NCBI GenBank assembly: GCA_964564015.1
Contig: CAZLZR010000003.1
Location: forward strand, 62,001 to 126,000
From: Acetivibrio sp964564015
GTDB lineage: Bacteria > Bacillota > Clostridia > Acetivibrionales > Acetivibrionaceae
Direction of reading: 5' to 3'
DNA: 64,000 bases
Below, in pieces: positions 42,726 to 51,024 of this stretch. The notes beneath the pieces were generated by a model that made no database searches, had not been told where the DNA came from, and worked only from the letters and a program-made list of their open reading frames with translations. Positions within the stretch are counted from its first letter, which is position 1. The number at the start of each line of letters is the position of its first letter. A program made the translations under genes and the position numbers.

Positions 42726-43850
42726 ATGGAAGTATGGAATGAAGGAAAAATCAGAGATTTTGCTGATGTTAAAGGCGGCAAAAGACTTCCTAAAGGAAAG
42801 CAATTAATTACGGAACCTAATTCGCATCCTTATATTAGGATTAGAGATTTGGGGAAAAGTAAGGTGTTAGAACTTAATTCTGATTATGAATATGTGGATG
42901 ATGAAACGCAGAAATCTATAGCTAGATATATTGTTGATGCAGGTGATATTCTTATTAGTGTGGTTGGAACAATAGGTTTAATTGCAATTGTAGGGGAGAG
43001 TTTAGATAAAGCAAATCAAACGGAAAACTGTGATAAGATAATTAATTTAAAGGGGATTAGTAGGGACTATTTGTATTATTATTTAGTATCACCTGCGGGA
43101 CAGGAAGAGATTAAAAGAGGAACAGTAGGTGCTGTACAACCCAAGTTACCTCTTAAAAATGTACAGGATATAAACATTAAATACCCTTCATTTGAAACAC
43201 AGGAAAAGATTGTGTCAATTTTAAATTCTATTGATGATAAGATTTCGATAAATGAAGCGATAAATAGGAATTTACAGCAGCAAGCACAGGCAATATATTT
43301 ATCAATGTTTATTACCAATGCAGATCCTGATTGGATAATAGGTAAACTTTGCGATTTGATTACAGTAAAATATGGAAAAGACCATAAAAAATTAGAAGAC
43401 GGACTATTTCCGGTATATGGTTCGGGTGGGATAATGCGTTATGTAGAACGAGCTCTTTATGATAAAGAGTCAGTCCTAATTCCAAGAAAAGGTTCTTTGA
43501 ATAATGTTATGTATGTGAATGAGCCATTCTGGTCAGTAGATACAATGTTTTATACAGAAATGAAGATACCAAACATTGCAAAATTTATTTTTCACTTCAT
43601 AAAGGATAAAGACCTTGCATCTATGAATGCTGGTTCTGCGGTACCAAGTATGACTACTGATATTCTTAACTCTATGGAAATAAAGATACCTTTTGCCGAA
43701 AAACTAGATTCATTTGAAAATGTTGTTGCTCCAATATATGATGCAATCCAGGCAAATAACTGTCAATCTGCAAAATTAGGGAAGCTGCGAGATACATTAC
43801 TTCCAAAGTTAATGACCGGTGAACTGGATGTCTCAGATATTAACATTTAA
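42726..43850 (+). CDS. hsdS: Type I restriction-modification specificity subunit S
   Basis: 374 residues with two target-recognition domains: TRD1 (WNEGKIRDFADVKGGKRLPKG, ~1-180) and TRD2 (DPDWIIGKLCDLITVKYGKDH, ~205-355), separated and ended by helical spacers (ETQEKIVSILNSIDDKI and LGKLRDTLLPKLMTGEL). The spacers set the gap between the half-sites. ATG 42726 is chosen; TTG 42723 is adjacent. It directs HsdM and HsdR to DNA. Confidence 0.92.
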   Translation: MEVWNEGKIRDFADVKGGKRLPKGKQLITEPNSHPYIRIRDLGKSKVLELNSDYEYVDDETQKSIARYIVDAGDILISVVGTIGLIAIVGESLDKANQTENCDKIINLKGISRDYLYYYLVSPAGQEEIKRGTVGAVQPKLPLKNVQDINIKYPSFETQEKIVSILNSIDDKISINEAINRNLQQQAQAIYLSMFITNADPDWIIGKLCDLITVKYGKDHKKLEDGLFPVYGSGGIMRYVERALYDKESVLIPRKGSLNNVMYVNEPFWSVDTMFYTEMKIPNIAKFIFHFIKDKDLASMNAGSAVPSMTTDILNSMEIKIPFAEKLDSFENVVAPIYDAIQANNCQSAKLGKLRDTLLPKLMTGELDVSDINI

Positions 43851-44094
43851 GCCATTATAGTAAAATAAATGCAAATATTTCGAATGCATTGGTTTGGAGA
43901 GTAAGGTTGGCAGCCATATGGGAACTATCTATTATGATTTTTTTAAGTATTATGTTCAAGATTTAGTGTGTGCAAATAAGATAATAGAAGATTATGAGTA
44001 TTATACATAGTGGCAGTGAAATTCATTTTGGCATGTTTTTTAAGTTAAACTAACAGGATACTGTATGATATTTAATAAATAAGAAGGTGGGAAA
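43851..44094. other. Intergenic remnant region in the RM locus
   Basis: A 30-codon frame (43918-44010) without a ribosome binding site and otherwise nothing recognisable. GAAGGTGG precedes the kinase gene. Confidence 0.3.
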
Positions 44095-45186
44095 ATGGAG
44101 AAGAGTGAGTTAATAGATCTAATTGATGAGTTCAAAAGTGGCTTGCTTTCCAAAGCAACAGATGGAACAATTGATGAGGCATTTTATACTAAGACAAGAA
44201 ATACTTTGATGGAAAATGCTGATAACAAAGAGTTAATTCCTAAATTTATTAAAAGTTGCAGAAACGGTACTGAATTTCGAAGATATATGCAGAGTGAAGC
44301 CGGTGACTATGCAGGACGTAGAAAAATCATCACAGAAGGTATGAATGAATTAGCAGAATATTTTGAAATGAAAGCAGATCCATCAGATCCTTTTGCTCAA
44401 ATAAAGCAGTATAGAAGAGTTGATGAAATAGGACGTGGAGGGTATGGAGCGGTATATAAATATCATAATGACTGTCTAGAAATGGATTTTGCAGTTAAAG
44501 TGTATGCACCAATTTTCGCTGAGCCTGATGAGCAAAAAAAAGGTGAAAGAAGGTTTTTTCGTGAAGCAAAAATGTTGTTTGGAATGAACCACTCTAATAT
44601 AGTGAAAATATTTGATGCTGGGAGAATTGAAGAAGGTCCGTTTATTAGAATGGAATACATAGAGGGTTATGATTTGAATAGACTACAAGAAAAGTATGGA
44701 ATTCTTACTTTTAAGAAAAGCTTATCAGTTATATTGCAATTATTAGAAGGATTAGCATATGCACACCAAAAAGAAATAATTCATCGGGATCTAAAACCAA
44801 GTAATGTGGTTTTTGCAACTAAAGAAAAGCGTTTTAAAATAATTGATTTCGGTGTAAGCGCTTTTTTAGATACTGACAAACACACTAAGTTAACAATGAC
44901 AGGAGAAAGAGTTGCGGGAGGAGCATTTATTGATCCTTTATTGCAAGAAAATCCAACACTTAGAGATGAAAGAACAGATATATATTCTATTGGAGCAATC
45001 TGGTATTGGTTATTAAGCGGACGATCACCACATGGTAGCAATATGAGAGCGTATTTATCGAAGGCATCGTTTGAACTTACAGAATCACAAATAAATATTG
45101 TTATGAAATGTTTGTCGGGTGATATCAAAGAGAGACATGATTCTTGTAAAATTTTGATTGATGATATTAAACGGTTGTCATCATAA
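44095..45186 (+). CDS. Serine/threonine protein kinase in the RM/defence locus
   Basis: 363 residues. The N-terminal ~105 residues carry KFIKSCRNGTEFRRYMQ...YAGRRKIITEGMNELAEY, resembling the small helical 'CR..F...YxxRR' domain placed before effectors in abortive-infection proteins. The kinase domain has GRGGYGAV (~112), VK lysine K135, HRDLKPSNV (D232) and DFG D251. All are intact; no transmembrane segment. A kinase between hsdS and hsdR suggests a role in infection sensing or in controlling the RM system. Confidence 0.85.
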   Translation: MEKSELIDLIDEFKSGLLSKATDGTIDEAFYTKTRNTLMENADNKELIPKFIKSCRNGTEFRRYMQSEAGDYAGRRKIITEGMNELAEYFEMKADPSDPFAQIKQYRRVDEIGRGGYGAVYKYHNDCLEMDFAVKVYAPIFAEPDEQKKGERRFFREAKMLFGMNHSNIVKIFDAGRIEEGPFIRMEYIEGYDLNRLQEKYGILTFKKSLSVILQLLEGLAYAHQKEIIHRDLKPSNVVFATKEKRFKIIDFGVSAFLDTDKHTKLTMTGERVAGGAFIDPLLQENPTLRDERTDIYSIGAIWYWLLSGRSPHGSNMRAYLSKASFELTESQINIVMKCLSGDIKERHDSCKILIDDIKRLSS

Positions 45187-45254
45187 CTAAAGTGTAATGA
45201 AAAAGGATAGATGACTGCCAATTTGTTAAGATGATAAATTTAAGAGGTTGCTTT

Positions 45255-45614
45255 ATGAAATGGGAAGAATATATATCTGAAATTGAATTAATAGAAAAAC
45301 AGAATAATACTGAGCATGACTTGTATAATATTATAGCCAATGTACTAAGAGAGCGTCTAGCGTTTAAAAAGGTTTCATTAAGAGATGTTGGAGATAGACA
45401 AAGAACTGTGGAAGAAAAATAAAAAGCTTTTTGGGGATTACGAGGTTTTCCAGACTTTGTGATTTTAAGTAGAGATTATGTTCCGATTGCCAAAAGTATT
45501 GAGAGAAAATTAATTTATGGAGTAGTTGAAGCAAAATATGTTGATAAACCTTTATTGGAAGATTGGAGAGACAGATTACAACTTGTCAAGATTAACATTG
45601 TTTTGAGTTGGTGA
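45255..45614 (+). pseudogene. Nuclease-like protein broken by an in-frame stop
   Basis: From ATG 45255 the frame runs to a TAA at 45420-45422, then continues in the same frame to TGA at 45612-45614. The part after the stop reads GLRGFPDFVILSRDYVPIAK and LIYGVVEAKYVDKPLLEDW, a PD-(D/E)XK-type nuclease pattern (PDF...EAK). One nonsense mutation therefore inactivated a nuclease gene of the defence island; the end may also be truncated. Confidence 0.6.
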
Positions 45615-45755
45615 GTAAAGGATACACTTTGCATGCATAAATAATATGCAAGCACCGACCCTTGGGATAGTCTTCATATGACTGGTTCAGAAACATCAGA
45701 CAAACAATACGCTTATGTAACACGACTAACATTTTTATAGAAGGAGCAAAATTTT

Positions 45756-46505
45756 ATGAAAAATCAATATTTTGCGGATGTTGGGGATTTTGGAAAGTAT
45801 GGAATGTTGAGTTATTTATCTGGCATACCGTTTAATATAGGAATAAACTGGTATTTAACTGAAAATGATACAAAGACAGATGGTAAGTTTGTTGATTACT
45901 TCAATAAGTCGGATTTTCTTGCTTGCGATAGAGAATTGCACGATTTCTTGTATGAATGTATCGTTCAAGGCCGGAGGAACGTTAATGAATTGTCAAGATT
46001 CCCTAAATATATAGATACAATAATGTATGACAAAATTTTAAATGTAGACCACATTAAGGCTCTCAGTCCTGAAGGGAGAGATAGAAGACGTAAGGTTCGC
46101 AAAGAATGGTTTCAGAATAGTATGGATGCGTTGGAACAATGCAATCTAATATTTTGTGACCCAGATAACGGAATTGAGACCAGATCATTGAGTCATATTG
46201 GTAAGGACAGCGTTAAGTATGTTTTTATTGACGAGATTAGAGAAATGCTTGATCGTGGTAAGTCTGTAATCTCTTATAATCATCGTGATCGAAGCAAAGA
46301 ATCGGATTATTTTGCTAGATTTAAGGAAATAATGTCTGCATTTGAGCCGGAAATATTATTAAGAGTGTTAAGATTTGGTAGGTACAGTGTCCGAGATTAT
46401 CTGTTTTTCATTAGACCTGAGCACCAGAAGGTTATTTGTGAAAAAATTGACGGTTTCATGTGTAACAAGAATTGGAGCAGGTTGTTTTCAGAGTTAGAAT
46501 TGTAG
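45756..46505 (+). CDS. Conserved protein of unknown function in the defence island
   Basis: 249 residues, soluble. NQYFADVGDFGKYGMLSYL opening and CDPDNGIETRS are conspicuous; 'DPDNG' followed by a KYVFIDEI strand resembles a nucleotide or methylase-type Rossmann fold of the TcmP-like group, but I cannot confirm. AGGAG lies ~10 bases upstream. It lies between the broken nuclease and KilA-N genes. Confidence 0.6.
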   Translation: MKNQYFADVGDFGKYGMLSYLSGIPFNIGINWYLTENDTKTDGKFVDYFNKSDFLACDRELHDFLYECIVQGRRNVNELSRFPKYIDTIMYDKILNVDHIKALSPEGRDRRRKVRKEWFQNSMDALEQCNLIFCDPDNGIETRSLSHIGKDSVKYVFIDEIREMLDRGKSVISYNHRDRSKESDYFARFKEIMSAFEPEILLRVLRFGRYSVRDYLFFIRPEHQKVICEKIDGFMCNKNWSRLFSELEL

Positions 46506-46541
46506 TGGATCTCGATAAGCTTCTAATACCAATACCATCCT

Positions 46542-46799
46542 ATGGAAGTTAAAAAGTTTATGGGGGATACATATTTTGTCTTATATGATAAAATTGGACT
46601 CAACAATAGAATTTACAAAAACCTTGAAGAAATGGCACAGACTATTTTTAAAAGTTAATTTGCTAGTAGTAAGCAGACAACAGGATTAGGGCCTGTAACA
46701 GTTAGAGATTTAAAAAGAATAAAATTTTTATATAATATAAAAGCCATTATGGATTCTAACTCCCCCGAATTCGAGGGAATTAGAATAAATATTGATTGA
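46542..46799 (+). pseudogene. Small gene interrupted by an in-frame stop
   Basis: From ATG 46542 a frame runs to TAA 46656-46658 and continues in phase to TGA 46797-46799 (RDLKRIKFLYNIKAIMD...). A decayed gene is likely. An imperfect palindrome around CGAATTCG lies near its end. Confidence 0.35.
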
Positions 46800-46846
46800 G
46801 AAAGACCATTCTAAGATTGCTGTAAAAAAGTTGAGGAGGTGCATTA

Positions 46847-47716
46847 ATGGCAAAAGAAATCAAAACCAAAATAAATGTAAATGGCTCTGAAATAACCATA
46901 ATATCACCATTAGATCAAAAAGCTGATTATATTTGCATTACAGATATTGCAAAATATAAAAGTGGCGAACCTAATGATGTTATAAAAAATTGGTTAAGAA
47001 ATAGGGATACAATTGAGTTTTTAGGGTTGTGGGAAAAGTTAAATAATCCTAATTTTAAACCCGTCGAATTCGACGGGTTTAGGAATGAGGCAGGGAAAAA
47101 TGCTTTTGTTTTATCTCCTCAACGATGGATTGAATCAACAAATGCTATCGGTATCATCTCGAAGTCCGGAAGATACGGTGGGACTTACGCACATAAAGAT
47201 ATTGCTTTTGAATTTGCTTCATGGATTTCAGCAGAATTCAAGCTTTACATAATCACTGAATATCAAAGATTGAAAAGTGATGAAAGCCATAGACAAGCTT
47301 TTGAATGGAATGTGAACAGAGTGCTTTCCAAACTGAATTATAAAATTCACACCGATGCAATCAAGGAGAACCTAATTTCCAACGATTTATCAAAAAGGGA
47401 AATCTCCATAACCTACGCCAATGAAGCTGATGTTTTAAATGTTGCCTTATTTGGGAAAACAGCCAAGGAGTGGAAAGGTGAAAACCCTGACTTAAAAGGC
47501 AACATGAGAGATTATGCATCTATTGAGCAACTTATTGTTCTTGTGAATTTGGAAAATTTAAACGCAAGTTTTATAGAGCAGGGAATAGAGCAAAGAAACA
47601 GATTATTTAAGCTGAATGAGATCGCAAGAAGCCAATTAAAAGCATTTTTAAACAACAAAAACATAAGAAATTTGGAAGACATGAACGTAAAACAAATTTC
47701 GGGAGGTGAAGATTAA
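46847..47716 (+). CDS. KilA-N domain protein (RhuM-like) of the type I RM locus
   Basis: 289 residues. The KilA-N core is YICITDIAKYKSGEPNDVIKNWLRNRDTIEFLGLWE, then FVLSPQRWIESTNAIGIISKSGRYGGTYAHKDIAFEFASWIS (~20-135), a DNA-binding fold. The C-terminal half is helical. KilA-N proteins are frequent next to hsdR in type I loci; the role is probably regulatory or DNA-binding. GGAGGTG lies upstream and the stop directly abuts the hsdR ATG. Confidence 0.88.
   Translation: MAKEIKTKINVNGSEITIISPLDQKADYICITDIAKYKSGEPNDVIKNWLRNRDTIEFLGLWEKLNNPNFKPVEFDGFRNEAGKNAFVLSPQRWIESTNAIGIISKSGRYGGTYAHKDIAFEFASWISAEFKLYIITEYQRLKSDESHRQAFEWNVNRVLSKLNYKIHTDAIKENLISNDLSKREISITYANEADVLNVALFGKTAKEWKGENPDLKGNMRDYASIEQLIVLVNLENLNASFIEQGIEQRNRLFKLNEIARSQLKAFLNNKNIRNLEDMNVKQISGGED
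47056..47081. repeat. 26-bp perfect palindrome inside the KilA-N gene
   Basis: The sequence is symmetric about GAATTC at 47066-47071, reading outward through CGTCGAATTCGACG. It encodes KPVEFDGF. Part of the symmetry may come from conserved codons, but the exact 26-bp match is unusual. Confidence 0.6.
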
Positions 47717-50700
47717 ATGCCAAGAGGCAGCTTTTTTGAATCACACTTAGAAGAAGCAACATTGGAATGGTTTGAGGAGCTTGGATACGAGATTGTTTTT
47801 GCACCAGAAATTGCACCTGATGGAGAGTATCCAGAACGTGAAGACTATCAGGATGTAATCTTAAATGAAAGACTTAAGGAAGCCTTAGTAAGAATAAACC
47901 CCAAGCTTCCAAATGATGCAATAGAAGATGCGTTCAGGCAGATAGTTATACCACAGAGTCCAAGCCTTATCATGAATAATAAATCTTTTCAAAAAATGAT
48001 TACTGATGGCATTGATGTTCAGGTAAAGCAGGCAGATAGCAGCTATAGGACGGAAAAGGTATATGTTTTTGATTTTAATAAGCCGCTTAATAATGAGTTT
48101 ATGGTCTGCAACCAGTTTACTGTTATTGAACACGGTATTGAAAAAAGACCAGATGTAGTTGTCTTTGTAAACGGAATCCCATTAGTTGTGATTGAGCTTA
48201 AAAATGCTGCTGATGAAAATGTTGATATAAGCGATGCGTATAATCAGCTTCAAACATACAAAATGTCCATTCCATCCCTATTTACATACAATTCATTTAT
48301 GGTTACCAGTGATGGAATTAATGCAAGAGCAGGTACATTGACATCTGACGAAGATCGCTTTATGGCTTGGCGTACAATTGATGGTGATGATGTGGCTCCT
48401 CTATCTATACCTCAGCTTGAAGTTTTAATAAAGGGAATGTTTCAGAGGGATCGCTTTTTGGATATTATTAAACATTTTGTCCTCTTCCAGAGCGATGGAA
48501 AAGATATTTATAAAATATTAGCAGGGTATCATCAATACCATGCTGTAAATAAGGCATTTGATAGTACTGAGCGTGCAACAATGGAGCATGGTGATAGGCG
48601 AATTGGTGTTGTTTGGCATACCCAAGGAAGTGGAAAGAGCCTTTCAATGGTGTTTTATGCAGGGAAGCTTGTAATAAGCGAGGAGCTTGAAAATCCTACA
48701 ATTATTGTAATTACTGATAGAAATGACTTAGATGATCAATTGTATAGTACATTCCTAAAAAGTAAGGATTACTTAAGAAGCATACCGGTTCAAGCAACCG
48801 ACAGGCATCATCTTCGAGACCTTCTAGATAAACGTACCAGTGGTGGTATTATATTTACTACGATACATAAGTTTGCACCTGCACCCAGTGAAGTTAAAGA
48901 AGGAGCAGAATCATTTTACAACTTTAGCAAGGCAGCTGAGCCAACTGCGGAATATACCAAAAGCATGGTGCTGACCGATAGGAAAAATGTTATTGTTATA
49001 GCTGATGAAGCACACCGTAGCCAGTATGGGTTTGGAGCGGAGATAGTAAAGGGTGAGTCTGATGCAGATGTAAAATATGGGTATGCAAAGTATATGCGTG
49101 AAAGCTTGCCAAATGCTTCTTATATTGGCTTTACAGGAACTCCTGTAGAACTTACAGATAAGAATACAAGGGCTGTTTTTGGTGATTATATTGATGTTTA
49201 TGATATGACCAGAGCTGTTGAGGACGGTACAACGGTTAAAATATTCTATGAAAGCCGTATTGCTAAACTTGAGCTTCCAGAAGAAATGAAGCCGAAGGTT
49301 GATTCAGAGTATGAAGAAATCACAGAGTATCAGGAATACAGCCAAAAAGAAAAGCTAAAGAGTAAATGGGCTAGGCTTGAAGCAATTGTTGGTGCAAAGG
49401 AAAGAGTACAGCAGATTGCAAAGGATATCGTGGAGCACTTTGAAAAGCGTGAGCAGGCTCAGGAAAATGAAGGTGGTAAAGCTATGATCGTTACCATGAG
49501 CCGAAGAATCGCTGTTGACCTTTATAAAGAAATAGTTGAACTTCGACCGGATTGGCACAGTGATGATATAATGGCTGGAAAAATTAAAGTTGTCATGACT
49601 GGAAGCTCTTCAGATCCTGCCCAGTGGCAGCCTTTTGTAGGTACAAAAGCCAGTAGAGAGACTCTTGCAAAACGTATGAAAGACAAAAAAGATGACCTGC
49701 AATTGGTTATCGTCCGTGATATGTGGCTTACTGGTTTTGATGTTCCGAGTATGCATACTATGTATATTGATAAACCAATGAGTGGTCATAATCTGATGCA
49801 GGCCATAGCCAGGGTAAATAGAGTGTTTAAGGAGAAACAAGGCGGACTTGTTGTTGACTATATTGGAATTGCTGAGAATTTGAAAGAGGCATTAAAGCAA
49901 TATACAGAAAGTGATAAAAAGACAACCGGTGTAGATACCGAAGTGGCATCTCAGGTTCTTTTGGAGAAACATGATTTAATAAAAGAGCTTTTACATGGTC
50001 ATGATTACAGCAAGTTTTTCACAGGCAAGTCAAGTGAAAGAATGCAGGCAATTGTTGAAACAATGGATTATATCATTGGACTTCGTGAGGAAAGAAAAAA
50101 TGATTATATCAAACTGGTTTCAGAAATGGCACGGGCTTATTCACTATGTGCAACAACCGATATTGCAGAAAGGCTGAATGTTGAGGTAGGCTTCCATAAA
50201 GCTGTTAAGGCAAGTCTTGTTAAGATGATTATTGATGAAAACAAGAAGAAAACAACAACGCAGCTTGACAGTGAACTGAACCAGTTAATTTCAAAAGCAA
50301 TCTCATCCAATGAAGTAATTGATATATTGGGTGCAGTAGGGCTTTCCAAACCCAATATTGCGATCCTTTCTGAAGAATTTTTAGAAGAAGTAAAAGGTAT
50401 GAAACAGAAGAATTTAGCGGTAGAATTGCTAAATAGGCTTCTAAAAGGAAGCATTAAGACTTTTTCACGAAGAAATCTGGTTCAATCAAAGAAATTTTCT
50501 GAGTTGTTGGAGGCTGCAATTAGAAAGTATCAAAATAGAGCAATTGAAACCACTCAGATAATTATGGAGCTAATTGAACTTGCAAAACAGATTAATGAAG
50601 CTGAAAAACGTGGTGAAAGTACCGGGTTGACTGCGGATGAACTGGCATTTTACGATGCATTGGCAGAAAATGAGTCTGCCCGTGATATTATGGGAGATGA

Positions 50701-50908
50701 GATCCTGGTACAGATTGCAAGAGATTTAACCGTAGCAATAAAAAATAACATAAGTGTTGACTGGGCAATCCGTGACAGTGTTCAGGCGAAAATGAAAATG
50801 ACAATTAAACGTCTGCTTAAAAAGTACGGGTATCCACCGGATAAGACTCCAAAGGCTGTGGATATAGTAATGGAACAAACAAAATTGATGTGCAGGAATG
50901 AATTATGA
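47717..50908 (+). CDS. hsdR: Type I restriction-modification system restriction subunit R
   Basis: 1063 residues. N-terminal PD-(D/E)XK nuclease (RPDVVVFVNGIPLVVIELKN with D146, E160, K162), then SF2 translocase: Walker A QGSGKSLSM (G304-S308), DEAH box at 430-433, TGTPVE motif, and motif VI region QAIARVNR. A C-terminal helical domain follows. With HsdM and HsdS it cleaves unmethylated DNA after ATP-driven translocation. All core motifs are intact. It starts directly after the KilA-N stop. Confidence 0.95.
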   Translation: MPRGSFFESHLEEATLEWFEELGYEIVFAPEIAPDGEYPEREDYQDVILNERLKEALVRINPKLPNDAIEDAFRQIVIPQSPSLIMNNKSFQKMITDGIDVQVKQADSSYRTEKVYVFDFNKPLNNEFMVCNQFTVIEHGIEKRPDVVVFVNGIPLVVIELKNAADENVDISDAYNQLQTYKMSIPSLFTYNSFMVTSDGINARAGTLTSDEDRFMAWRTIDGDDVAPLSIPQLEVLIKGMFQRDRFLDIIKHFVLFQSDGKDIYKILAGYHQYHAVNKAFDSTERATMEHGDRRIGVVWHTQGSGKSLSMVFYAGKLVISEELENPTIIVITDRNDLDDQLYSTFLKSKDYLRSIPVQATDRHHLRDLLDKRTSGGIIFTTIHKFAPAPSEVKEGAESFYNFSKAAEPTAEYTKSMVLTDRKNVIVIADEAHRSQYGFGAEIVKGESDADVKYGYAKYMRESLPNASYIGFTGTPVELTDKNTRAVFGDYIDVYDMTRAVEDGTTVKIFYESRIAKLELPEEMKPKVDSEYEEITEYQEYSQKEKLKSKWARLEAIVGAKERVQQIAKDIVEHFEKREQAQENEGGKAMIVTMSRRIAVDLYKEIVELRPDWHSDDIMAGKIKVVMTGSSSDPAQWQPFVGTKASRETLAKRMKDKKDDLQLVIVRDMWLTGFDVPSMHTMYIDKPMSGHNLMQAIARVNRVFKEKQGGLVVDYIGIAENLKEALKQYTESDKKTTGVDTEVASQVLLEKHDLIKELLHGHDYSKFFTGKSSERMQAIVETMDYIIGLREERKNDYIKLVSEMARAYSLCATTDIAERLNVEVGFHKAVKASLVKMIIDENKKKTTTQLDSELNQLISKAISSNEVIDILGAVGLSKPNIAILSEEFLEEVKGMKQKNLAVELLNRLLKGSIKTFSRRNLVQSKKFSELLEAAIRKYQNRAIETTQIIMELIELAKQINEAEKRGESTGLTADELAFYDALAENESARDIMGDEILVQIARDLTVAIKNNISVDWAIRDSVQAKMKMTIKRLLKKYGYPPDKTPKAVDIVMEQTKLMCRNEL

Positions 50909-51024
50909 TATAGTAGTATAGCAAATAATAAAATAATTACGACTTTAGTAATCTATAATATTAACGGGTATAAATATATTAATTTAAGAATTTGTAAAAT
51001 GACCTATATGGGGAGATGAGAAAT

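Noticed and set aside
37443..43850. Invertible specificity cassette between the fusion protein's S domain and the HsdS gene
   Set aside because: The two recognition domains are not similar by eye and no inverted repeat was seen, and both genes point the same way, so a simple inversion switch is not supported.
43918..44010. 30-codon open frame in the RM locus as a gene
   Set aside because: No ribosome binding site and no recognisable sequence; kept only as part of the intergenic description.
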